Shown: positions 1 through 5,131, counted from the first letter of the stretch. The stretch: DNA of 8,369 nucleotides from Candidatus Luteimonas excrementigallinarum (GCA_019115725.1 DXCY01000184.1:1-8369); one strand, 5' to 3'. Notes: generated by a model not told the origin, from the letters alone. Program-made: numbers and translations.

Positions 1-82
1 GGGGTGCCCTTCAGGCTCCATGTCCCCCGGCGTCGGCCTGCGGCCGCCACCTCCTCCTTTACTTACGCCTGAAGGGCACCCC
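1..82 (-). repeat. Structured repeat element, copy A (core with inverted-repeat arms)
   Basis: Perfect 16-bp inverted-repeat arms (1-16 and 67-82) enclose a 50-nt core read on the minus strand (66 to 17). The core has three blocks shared with copy B: GTAAGTAAAGGAGGAGG (66-50), GCCGCAGGC (44-36) and CCGGGGGACATGGA (30-17), separated by two 5-nt blocks that differ (TGGCG and CGACG). Within the core, GCC-GCA-GGC can form a tight hairpin, extended outward by G-C and G-U pairs between the variable blocks. The left arm begins at the first base of the window, so the stem may continue beyond it. No known family is assigned. Inference: a miniature structured repeat or an RNA-forming element. Confidence 0.75.
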
Positions 83-233
83 CACCCGACGCTGGAGGCT
101 TCGTGGCAGAGGAATACCTGCCTCGCGGCGAATGGGAGGTACGTGTTTCGCGGGGCGTCGGGGGCGTAGCCCCGACCTACCGGAGGCAAAGCGCCGGCGG
201 GGCAGTTCCGGAGCCGAGCTCCGTCGTGGCCGA
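83..233. other. Intergenic spacer between repeat copies A and B, no gene seen
   Basis: No protein with recognisable family features is encoded here; open frames across it are arginine-, proline- and alanine-rich translations of repeat DNA. It contains small potential stem-loops: GTCGGGG/CCCCGAC (157-163 with 170-176), CGGAGC/GCTCCG around a CGA loop (209-214 with 218-223), and GCGAA/TTCGC (128-132 with 147-151). It also holds one GTAG-type quasi-palindrome, listed separately. Confidence 0.6.
165..181 (+). repeat. GTAG-type quasi-palindrome, copy 1
   Basis: CGTAGCCCCGACCTACC allows GTAG (166-169) to pair with CTAC (177-180). It differs at three positions from CGTAGGGCCGACCTACG at 424-440. It also overlaps a 7-bp stem (157-163 with 170-176), so two alternative folds compete. 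REP-like palindromes beginning with GTAG are known in Stenotrophomonas and relatives; membership of that class is an inference from the GTAG ends. Confidence 0.45.
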
Positions 234-309
234 GAGGCCTTTGCGCGTAAGTAAAGGAGGAGGCCGTAGCCGCAGGCGCAGGCCGGGGGACATGGAGCGC
301 AAAGGCCTC
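234..309 (+). repeat. Structured repeat element, copy B (core with different inverted-repeat arms)
   Basis: Perfect 13-bp arms GAGGCCTTTGCGC (234-246) and GCGCAAAGGCCTC (297-309) enclose a 50-nt core (247-296). Its shared blocks GTAAGTAAAGGAGGAGG, GCCGCAGGC and CCGGGGGACATGGA have exactly the same spacing as in copy A but lie on the opposite strand. The variable 5-nt blocks here are CCGTA and GCAGG. GGCC (262-265) can pair with GGCC (281-284) around a GCC-GCA-GGC hairpin. The outer stem can be extended by GGCC (228-231) with GGCC (312-315) across a 2x2 internal loop. The arm sequence is unrelated to copy A's beyond the innermost GC, yet remains fully self-complementary. Confidence 0.75.
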
Positions 310-435
310 CCGGCCGCGGCGGGGCCCGCCAGACAGCGGCATACACCAGGGCCGGAATCAATCACGCGCGTCCGCCGCACAGGGCCGACCTGCGGGAGGT
401 GACGGGTTCCGGGGTGTCGACCGCGTAGGGCCGAC
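310..435. other. Intergenic spacer downstream of rpe, no gene seen
   Basis: This stretch between repeat copy B and the rpe stop codon has no credible coding sequence. It contains a G/C-rich self-complementary run (GGCG and CGCC near 316-329) and two of the three GTAG-type quasi-palindromes. No hairpin followed by a T-run, which would mark an intrinsic terminator for rpe, was found. Confidence 0.55.
378..394 (+). repeat. GTAG-type quasi-palindrome, copy 2 (degenerate)
   Basis: The 11-mer AGGGCCGACCT (381-391) is identical to the one at 427-437, 46 bp away. The flanks have diverged (CAC and GCG in place of CGT and ACG). CAGG (380-383) pairs with CCTG (389-392) around the same GCCGA loop, and CCG/CGG can stack outside it if two bases are bulged. 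Confidence 0.45.
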
Positions 436-440
436 CTACG
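424..440 (+). repeat. GTAG-type quasi-palindrome, copy 3, overlapping the rpe stop
   Basis: CGTAGG (424-429) and CCTACG (435-440) are perfect inverted repeats around a GCCGA loop. The stem extends to 8 bp (422-429 with 435-442). It covers the rpe stop codon (436-438, minus strand) and the last alanine codon. As RNA it would form a compact hairpin at the 3' end of the rpe reading frame. Without a U-tract it is not a classic terminator, though it could protect the transcript end as REP elements do. Confidence 0.55.
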
Positions 441-1119
441 CGCGTAGGCCGGTGGCCCGGGCGATGCCCTCGCGCATCTCGTCGATCACTGCCCGGTAAT
501 CCGGCTTGCCGAAAATCGCCGAGCCCGCCACAAACGTATCCGCGCCCGCCGCAGCAATCTCACCGATATTCTCCGGCTTCACCCCCCCATCCACCTCCAG
601 CCGGATGGCCCGCCCGCTCGCATCGATCCGCTCGCGCACCTTGCGCAGCTTCTCCAGCGTCGACGGGATGAACGCCTGCCCGCCAAAGCCCGGATTGACC
701 GACATCAGCAGCACCAGATCCAGCTCCTCCAGCACGTAATCCAGCACCTCCACCGGCGTGGCCGGGTTCAGCACCAGGCCCGCCTGGCAGCCTTCCGCCC
801 TGATCAGCTGGATCGTGCGGTGCACGTGGCGGCTGGCCTCGGGGTGGAAACTGATCAGGCTGGCGCCGGCCTTGGCGAAATCCGGCACGATCCGGTCCAC
901 CGGCTCCACCATCAGGTGCACATCGATCGGCGCCGTCACCCCATGCTTGCGCAGCGCCTCGCACACCAGCGGACCGATGGTGAGGTTGGGCACGTAATGG
1001 TTGTCCATCACATCGAAATGCACCCAGTCCGCACCTGCGGCCAGGACATTGTCGACTTCCTCGCCCAGGCGGGCGAAATCGGCGGACAGGATGGACGGGG
1101 CGATGACGGCAGGCTGCAT
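436..1119 (-). CDS. rpe: Ribulose-phosphate 3-epimerase
   Basis: Interconverts D-ribulose 5-phosphate and D-xylulose 5-phosphate in the cytoplasmic pentose phosphate pathway. The 227-residue product has the family's usual length and motifs: IAPSILSADF near the N-terminus (6-15), HFDVMD (34-39), DVHLMV (66-71), MSVNPGFGGQ (139-148) and LEVDGGV (174-180). By family knowledge H34, D36, H68 and D177 are the metal ligands, with D36 and D177 also the acid/base pair; all are present. The phosphate-binding GGV and AGSAIF (198-203) segments are intact. The ATG at 1119 is preferred because the protein then begins MQPAVIAPSIL; a GTG at 1167 would add 16 residues not expected in the family. The Shine-Dalgarno signal before 1119 is weak. 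It lies 63 bp downstream of the J-protein gene on the same strand and has no clear promoter of its own. Confidence 0.96.
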   Translation of the reverse strand: MQPAVIAPSILSADFARLGEEVDNVLAAGADWVHFDVMDNHYVPNLTIGPLVCEALRKHGVTAPIDVHLMVEPVDRIVPDFAKAGASLISFHPEASRHVHRTIQLIRAEGCQAGLVLNPATPVEVLDYVLEELDLVLLMSVNPGFGGQAFIPSTLEKLRKVRERIDASGRAIRLEVDGGVKPENIGEIAAAGADTFVAGSAIFGKPDYRAVIDEMREGIARATGLRA

Positions 1120-1150
1120 GGCGGACGGCTCGGTTGGACGGGAAAGGAAC

Positions 1151-1172
1151 GCCCGGCGCGAAACCACCGGGC
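1151..1172 (-). other. Hairpin in the J-protein/rpe gap
   Basis: On the transcribed (minus) strand GCCCGG and CCGGGC form a 6-bp G-C stem around a 10-nt loop, and the pyrimidine-rich GTTCCTTTCCC follows. This lies between the J-protein stop and the rpe start. It could be a weak attenuator or a processing site; the T-content is too low for a confident intrinsic terminator. Confidence 0.25.
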
Positions 1173-1182
1173 AGGCGGCGGC

Positions 1183-1512
1183 TCAGCGCCGGCGGCGCAA
1201 GGTCTTGATCTGGTCGTAGGCGGTGTTGATCTCCCGCGCCCGCCGCTCGGCCTTCTCGCGCAGTTCGGGCGCGGCGCCGGACAGCCGGTCGGGGTGGTAC
1301 TGGGAAATCAGCCGGCGATAGGCCTGATCGATCTCGGCATCGGTGGCGCTCACATCCACGCCCAGCACCCGGTAGGGCGCACCCTTCTTCGGAATCAGCC
1401 AGTCCGCGTCGAAGGCGTGGCCGATCAGCAGGCCCACCAGGCCCCCGTAGGGATGCCTGAGCAGCAGCCAGCCGGCGATGAAGCCGAACAGTTTTCCGTA
1501 CCAGCGTTTCAT
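1183..1512 (-). CDS. DjlA-like membrane-anchored J-domain protein (short form without TerB domain)
   Basis: A 109-residue putative Hsp70 (DnaK) co-chaperone. Residues 1-35 (MKRWYGKLFGF, then GGLVGLLIGHAFD) resemble the N-terminal glycine-rich transmembrane anchor of DjlA. Residues 46-108 are a J-domain: YRVLGVDVSATDAEIDQAYR, then the HPD motif at 73-75 in SQYHPDR, then the helix REINTAYDQIK (93-103). HPD is the signature that stimulates DnaK ATPase. Canonical DjlA is about 270 residues with a TerB-like central domain, absent here: the anchor runs almost directly into the J-domain. The C-terminus is an arginine run (106-109). The ATG at 1512 fits the DjlA N-terminus; a GTG at 1545 would put a -10-like TACAAT inside the gene. 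Function is inferred from the fold; the cellular substrate is unknown. Likely first gene of a unit with rpe. Confidence 0.85.
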   Translation of the reverse strand: MKRWYGKLFGFIAGWLLLRHPYGGLVGLLIGHAFDADWLIPKKGAPYRVLGVDVSATDAEIDQAYRRLISQYHPDRLSGAAPELREKAERRAREINTAYDQIKTLRRRR

Positions 1513-1518
1513 CCGGCC

Positions 1519-1524
1519 ATTGTA
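1519..1524 (-). promoter_or_regulatory. -10-like box for the J-protein/rpe unit
   Basis: On the minus strand TACAAT (five of six matches to TATAAT) ends 6 nt before the ATG at 1512. Transcription would then start at or next to the A of the start codon, giving a leaderless mRNA, in keeping with the absence of a Shine-Dalgarno sequence. No good -35 box was seen at 16-18 bp. Confidence 0.4.
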
Positions 1525-1552
1525 GTGCGCCGGAGGACCGCCCACGTGCCCG

Positions 1553-1582
1553 CTGACTCGCAGGGCCGATTGGCACTACACT
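1553..1582 (+). promoter_or_regulatory. Putative purC promoter
   Basis: A -35-like CTGACT (1553-1558) and a -10-like TACACT (1577-1582) are 18 bp apart, each matching the sigma-70 consensus at four of six positions. The predicted start near 1589 leaves a leader of roughly 20 nt before the purC GTG. The -10 lies in CACTACACTG, which mirrors CACTACAATG of the divergent promoter on the other strand. Confidence 0.35.
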
Positions 1583-1611
1583 GCCCGACCCTCCAGCCAC
1601 CGGCCTACACC

Positions 1612-2544
1612 GTGTCGACGACGCTCATTTCCGCCGACCTGCCCGGCTTGACCCTGCACCACCGCGGCAAGGTGCGCGATGTATTCGACCTGGGCAAGCT
1701 GCCCGCCCCCGCCGTGGACGCACCGGATCCGGGCGAAGGACTGCTGATCGTGGCCACCGACCGCCTGTCGGCGTTCGACGTGGTCCTGCCCGACCCGATC
1801 CCCGGCAAGGGCGAGATGCTCTGCCAGATCAGCAACTTCTGGTTCGACCGCACCGAACACCTGATACGCAACCACCTGACCGGGGTGGAGGTGGCCTCGG
1901 TGCTGCCGGAAGGCGTGGACCCGGCGCTGTACGAACAGCGCGCGGTGGTGGCACGCAAGCTGCGGCCGCTGCCGGTGGAGGCGATCGCCCGCGGGTACCT
2001 GATCGGCAGCGGCTGGAAGGACTACCAGCGCACCGGCCACGTCAGCGGCATCCGCCTGCCGGACGGGCTGCGCCAGGCCGAACGGCTGGCCGAACCGGTG
2101 TTCACCCCGTCCAGCAAGGCCGCACCGGGCGAGCACGACGAGAACATCGATTTCGACACCATGGTCCACCGGATCGGCGCCGAGCTGGCCGAACAGATCC
2201 GCGACGCCACCCTGCGCCTGTACCGTTTCGCCGCTGCCCATGCCGCCGAGCGCGGGATCCTGCTGGCCGATACCAAGTTCGAATTCGGCACCGACGAGGA
2301 CGGGCGGCTGTATGTGATGGACGAAATGCTGACCCCGGATTCGTCCCGCTACTGGCCGGCGGACGAGTACGAGGTGGGCACCAGCCCGCCCAGCTACGAC
2401 AAGCAGATCGTGCGCGACTGGCTGGAAACGCAGGACTGGGACAAGACCCCGCCCGGCCCGCGCCTGCCGCCGGAGGTGATCGAGCGCACCCGCGCCCGCT
2501 ACGCCGAAGCCCTGCGCGTGCTGGCCGGCATCACGGTGGACTGA
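1612..2544 (+). CDS. purC: Phosphoribosylaminoimidazole-succinocarboxamide synthase (SAICAR synthetase)
   Basis: Joins CAIR and L-aspartate with ATP hydrolysis to form SAICAR in de novo purine synthesis (cytoplasm). The product is 310 residues, the longer PurC form. Visible motifs: HRGKVRDVFDL (17-27, nucleotide-binding strand region), ATDRLSAFDVVLPDPIPGKG (48-67), ARKLRPLPVEAIARGYLIGS (114-133), GEHDENIDF (173-181), LADTKFEFG (218-226, with acidic and lysine residues typical of the ATP site) and MDEMLTPDSSRYW (236-248). Start: the frame is open far upstream over rpe and the J-protein, but homology begins only at this GTG, giving MSTTLISADLPGLTLHHRGK; no in-frame ATG is close to it. A Shine-Dalgarno sequence is not obvious. 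It is followed after 6 nt by the Mpo1-like gene, so co-transcription is likely. Confidence 0.95.
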   Translation: MSTTLISADLPGLTLHHRGKVRDVFDLGKLPAPAVDAPDPGEGLLIVATDRLSAFDVVLPDPIPGKGEMLCQISNFWFDRTEHLIRNHLTGVEVASVLPEGVDPALYEQRAVVARKLRPLPVEAIARGYLIGSGWKDYQRTGHVSGIRLPDGLRQAERLAEPVFTPSSKAAPGEHDENIDFDTMVHRIGAELAEQIRDATLRLYRFAAAHAAERGILLADTKFEFGTDEDGRLYVMDEMLTPDSSRYWPADEYEVGTSPPSYDKQIVRDWLETQDWDKTPPGPRLPPEVIERTRARYAEALRVLAGITVD

Positions 2545-2550
2545 CCCCGC

Positions 2551-3045
2551 ATGAACGCCGCCCCCGAAGGATCCCCCGGGCGCCCGATCGACCGCTGGTT
2601 CGCCAGCTACTCGGGCGACCACCGCAATCCGGTCAACCAGGCCATCCACGTGGTGGCCGTGCCGCTGATCCTTTGGAGCGTGATCGCACTGCTGTGGTGC
2701 ATTCCTTCCGGCGGCCTGTTCCAGCAGGGCATCTGGGCGGCGATCGCGATGTTCGCCGCGTGGCTGTTCTACTACCGCGCCTCGCGCCGGATCGGGCTGG
2801 GCATGCTGCTGGTGTTCCTGGCGATGGCGGCGCTGACCTGGTGGCTGCACGACCGGCTCGGCACCGGCGGGCTGCTGTGGACGGCGCTCGGCGTGTTCGT
2901 GGTGGCCTGGATTGCCCAGTTCGTCGGCCACAGCAAGCTGTACGAAGGGAAAAAGCCGAGTTTCTTCACCGACCTGCGCTATCTGCTGATCGGGCCGGCC
3001 TGGGTGCTGGCCAAGCTGTATCGCCGCCTCGGCTGGCAGTGGTAG
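2551..3045 (+). CDS. Mpo1-like (DUF962 family) integral membrane protein
   Basis: A 164-residue membrane protein of the Mpo1/DUF962 family. The N-terminal signature DRWFASYSGDHRNPVNQAIH (14-33) leads into a first hydrophobic segment (about 34-52), followed by segments near 59-75, 82-98 and 106-125. The C-terminal signature is WIAQFVGHSKLYEGKKP (120-136) followed by FFTDLRYLLIGPAWVL (138-153). Histidines H24, H33 and H127 sit at the conserved positions expected to bind metal. Yeast Mpo1 is an Fe(II)-dependent dioxygenase that shortens 2-hydroxy fatty acids by one carbon (alpha-oxidation). A similar role here is inference, since most bacterial members are uncharacterised. It starts 6 nt after the purC stop and ends 4 nt before the permease gene, which suggests translational coupling. 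Confidence 0.88.
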   Translation: MNAAPEGSPGRPIDRWFASYSGDHRNPVNQAIHVVAVPLILWSVIALLWCIPSGGLFQQGIWAAIAMFAAWLFYYRASRRIGLGMLLVFLAMAALTWWLHDRLGTGGLLWTALGVFVVAWIAQFVGHSKLYEGKKPSFFTDLRYLLIGPAWVLAKLYRRLGWQW

Positions 3046-3049
3046 GCGC

Positions 3050-3997
3050 ATGAGCCCATCGCTGCGCGGATTGGGCGGTCGCGACCTGGTCCTGGTGGGC
3101 CTGGTCTGCGTGTTCTGGGCCCTGAACTTCCTGGTGTCGGCGCATGCGCTGCGCGAGCTGCCGCCCTTCATGTTCACCGCGGTGCGGATGGTGATGCTGG
3201 CCGCGATGCTGGTGTGGTTCATCAAGGCGCCGCCGCGTGACCAGTGGGGCCGGCTGGCGGCGGTGGCGGTGCTCAACGGCGCGCTGCACTTCGGCACCAG
3301 CTTCCTGTCGCTGCACCTGGCCGGCAACCTGTCCTCGCCCGCCATCGTGGCCCAGAGCTACGTGCCCATGGCGGTGCTGCTGGCGTGGTGGCTGCTGGGC
3401 GAGCGCTTTGCCTGGCGCACGACGCTGGCCATTGCGCTGAGCTTTGGTGGCGTGCTGGTGCTGGGCTTCGACCCGATGGTGCTGCAGAGCCCGGCCTCGC
3501 TGGTGGCCATGCTGGTGTCGTCCGCCTTCCTGGCGCTGGGCACGGTGCTGATGCGCGGGCTGCGCGGGGTCGACATGATCAGCCAGCAGGGCTGGACGGC
3601 GATCATCGCGCTGGGCCCGCTGCTGGCAATCAGCGCGCTGTTCGAACCCGGCAGCTTCTCCGGACTGGGCCAGGTGACATGGGTGGGCTGGGGCGGCGCG
3701 CTGTACGCGGCGGTGTTCGCCTCGCTGCTGGGCCACGGCCTGTTCTACCTGCTGGTGCAGCGCCACCCGGTGGCCCAGGTCACGCCCTACCTGCTGATGA
3801 CGCCGGTCTTCGCGGTGCTGCTGGGCATCGTGTTCTGGGGCGACCGGCCGGGGCCGGCGATGTGGATCGGCGGGGCGATGGTGCTGGGCGGGGTGCTGGT
3901 GATCGCGGTGCGCACGCTGCAGAAATCGCGCACCCCGGTCAACGATGCCGCCCCGGGCAGCGCGGCAGCTGCCGCCGCGGACGAAGCCTCCCCCTAA
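3050..3997 (+). CDS. EamA/DMT-family transporter
   Basis: A 315-residue inner-membrane permease of the drug/metabolite transporter superfamily with two EamA repeats and about ten transmembrane helices. Repeat 1 (about 12-140) shows VFWALNFLVSAHALRELPPF (21-40), an arginine in helix 2 (R46, TAVRMVML) and the LGER turn (116-119) at the end of helix 4. Repeat 2 (about 150-288) ends with TPYLLMTPVFAVLLGIVFWG and GGAMVLGGVLVI. The hydrophilic tail (about 295-315) is low-complexity and alanine-rich. E. coli EamA exports O-acetylserine and cysteine; the N-terminal repeat resembles it, but the substrate cannot be read from sequence. The ATG is 4 nt after the preceding stop. The downstream neighbour is convergent, making this the likely last gene of the purC unit. 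Confidence 0.9.
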   Translation: MSPSLRGLGGRDLVLVGLVCVFWALNFLVSAHALRELPPFMFTAVRMVMLAAMLVWFIKAPPRDQWGRLAAVAVLNGALHFGTSFLSLHLAGNLSSPAIVAQSYVPMAVLLAWWLLGERFAWRTTLAIALSFGGVLVLGFDPMVLQSPASLVAMLVSSAFLALGTVLMRGLRGVDMISQQGWTAIIALGPLLAISALFEPGSFSGLGQVTWVGWGGALYAAVFASLLGHGLFYLLVQRHPVAQVTPYLLMTPVFAVLLGIVFWGDRPGPAMWIGGAMVLGGVLVIAVRTLQKSRTPVNDAAPGSAAAAAADEASP

Positions 3998-4001
3998 ACG
4001 C

Positions 4002-4035
4002 CCGGCGCGCGCGAAGCCGCGTGCCCCCACGCCGG
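4002..4035. terminator. Possible bidirectional stem-loop between convergent genes
   Basis: CCGGCG (4002-4007) pairs with CGCCGG (4030-4035), and inside it CGCG (4008-4011) pairs with CGCG (4018-4021). Alternatively GGCGCGC (4004-4010) pairs with GCGTGCC (4019-4025) with one G-U. It occupies the 44-bp gap between the stops of the permease and the oppositely oriented SDR gene, where a shared terminator would be expected. There is no T-run on either side, so this is tentative. Confidence 0.3.
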
Positions 4036-4041
4036 AACGCC

Positions 4042-4908
4042 CTACCCGACGGGTGGAGTCACCATCTCCGCCGTAGGGCGGAACGCGCGCGGTGCGTAAC
4101 CGAAATCACGCACGGCCGGCCCCGGGTCGAACACCAGGTCTTCGCGCATGCGGGCAATGGCGCCGGGCGGCATCCCCTGCAGGACTCCCGCCACCCGCGC
4201 CGCCACGTGGGCCAGACGGAACAGCGGCGCGGGCAGCTCAACCAGCCGGGGACGCGGCTCGAGGGCCGCCAGGGTACGGGCCACCATGTCGCGATACGGC
4301 AGGGTCTCGCCACCGGGCAGGTCATAGGCCCGGCCCTGGCTGGCCACCGCGCTGGCCGCCGCACAGGCGGCAGCGGCAAGGTCGTCCACGTGCACCGGCT
4401 GCCGCAGCCCGGTGGCGGCGCGCGGCAGGGGAAAAAAGCCCGTGCGCGAGGCGAGAGCAGCGATGCGGGTGAGGTTGCGATCGCGGCCCGCCCCGTAGAT
4501 CAGGGTGGGCCGGAGCACCGTGGCGGCCGCGGACCGGGCGGCCGCTGACTGGAACAGGCGCTGTTCGGCCTGCTGCAGGCGGGCAGCCAGCTCACGCTCG
4601 CCGGGGTCGGCAGCGTCGCGCTTGGCATGCAGGCTGGTGGAGCCGAAGGCCACGATCCGCGGACACGCGATATCGCTGCCGGCATACCACTGCGAAAACA
4701 GGTCCAGCGGGCCGCAGCTGAAAATCACTCCGGCAGCGCGCGGCAGTTCGGGCGGATCTTCAAGCCCCCCGTGGATCCAGCGCACGGCCCCGGCATCGGT
4801 CCGGGGCTGGCGCGACAGCGCGGTGACGCGCCAGCCGTCGTCGGTCAGGCGGGCGATCAGGGCCTGCCCCAGCGGGCCGCTGCCGCCGAATACCAGCGCG
4901 CTAGCCAT
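4042..4908 (-). CDS. Atypical short-chain dehydrogenase / NAD-dependent epimerase-dehydratase-like protein
   Basis: A 288-residue Rossmann-fold protein of the extended/atypical SDR class. The dinucleotide-binding loop is FGGSGPLG (7-14, GxxGxxG pattern) after a short beta strand. R33 at the end of the second strand (ALSRQ) hints at NADP(H), an inference. Later landmarks are FGSTSLHAK (88-96), LRPTLIYGAGRDRN (132-145) and LRQPVHVDDLAAA (168-180), all usual in epimerase-like SDRs. The catalytic Tyr-x-x-x-Lys is not intact: K96 is present but a serine (S92) occupies the tyrosine position, so classical SDR chemistry is doubtful. The ATG at 4908 places the Rossmann strand at the very N-terminus; the upstream start at 4998 would add an arginine- and proline-rich extension. 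Substrate unknown. It stands alone, convergent with the permease and divergent from the mrp operon. Confidence 0.82.
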   Translation of the reverse strand: MASALVFGGSGPLGQALIARLTDDGWRVTALSRQPRTDAGAVRWIHGGLEDPPELPRAAGVIFSCGPLDLFSQWYAGSDIACPRIVAFGSTSLHAKRDAADPGERELAARLQQAEQRLFQSAAARSAAATVLRPTLIYGAGRDRNLTRIAALASRTGFFPLPRAATGLRQPVHVDDLAAAACAAASAVASQGRAYDLPGGETLPYRDMVARTLAALEPRPRLVELPAPLFRLAHVAARVAGVLQGMPPGAIARMREDLVFDPGPAVRDFGYAPRAFRPTAEMVTPPVG

Positions 4909-5077
4909 GCCCGGTCGCGTCAGGAACAGCGCTGACCGCCGCTGGATACGGAGCAGGGCGTCGACGGTAGGCGGCGGGGTACGGCTGCATCCGGGCAAGC
5001 ATAGGCGATGGCACGCGGCTGGACATCGATCTGCGGGCCTGCGCTAACCTGTCGGGTCAAGTCGACCGCGGCGGGCC
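4909..5077. other. Divergent intergenic region, SDR gene side
   Basis: No gene was recognised. A weak -10-like TATGCT on the minus strand (around 4996-5001) could drive the SDR gene, but no -35 was found and the leader would be long. The frame of mrpA stays open leftwards to 5008, without transporter-like residues and without a ribosome binding site there. Confidence 0.4.
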
Positions 5078-5086
5078 TGTTAGAAT
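5078..5086 (+). promoter_or_regulatory. Extended -10 promoter of the mrp operon
   Basis: TGTTAGAAT is an extended -10 element: TGn directly followed by TAGAAT, five of six matches to TATAAT. The -35 region is poor (no TTGACA-like hexamer at 16-18 bp), which fits extended -10 promoters. The predicted start near 5093 leaves a leader of about 50 nt. Confidence 0.5.
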
Positions 5087-5131
5087 TCGTTTCCGCCGCG
5101 CGCCGCTCCCTGTCCGTGGCCCCCATCCAGA

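Noticed and set aside
59..402. Small open frames of 67-100 codons in the leftmost intergenic region
   Set aside because: They are Arg- and Pro-rich translations of the repeat DNA, occur on both strands at once, and lack convincing ribosome binding and family motifs.
1..435. CRISPR array or tRNA/rRNA gene in the repeat-rich left region
   Set aside because: There are only two inverted core copies with no regular direct repeats and spacers, and no cloverleaf with anticodon-arm and T-arm consensus was found.
560..1600. Long minus-strand open frame overlapping rpe and the J-protein gene
   Set aside because: It is a frame-shifted shadow rich in Arg, Gly, Pro and Ala with no domain signature, while the overlapping frames encode clear families.
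820..1611. In-frame leftward extension of the purC reading frame over the rpe and J-protein genes
   Set aside because: The extension is antisense to two well-supported genes and its translation resembles no protein; PurC homology begins exactly at the GTG at 1612.
1576..3345. Very long minus-strand open frame opposite purC, the Mpo1-like gene and the permease
   Set aside because: Antisense shadow typical of high-GC DNA; the translation is rich in His, Gln, Arg and Ala and has no start context or conserved motif.
2966..4548. Long shadow frames on both strands over the permease and SDR genes
   Set aside because: Low-complexity Arg/Gln/His or Ala/Gly/Arg translations, incompatible with the well-supported transporter and Rossmann-fold proteins in other frames.
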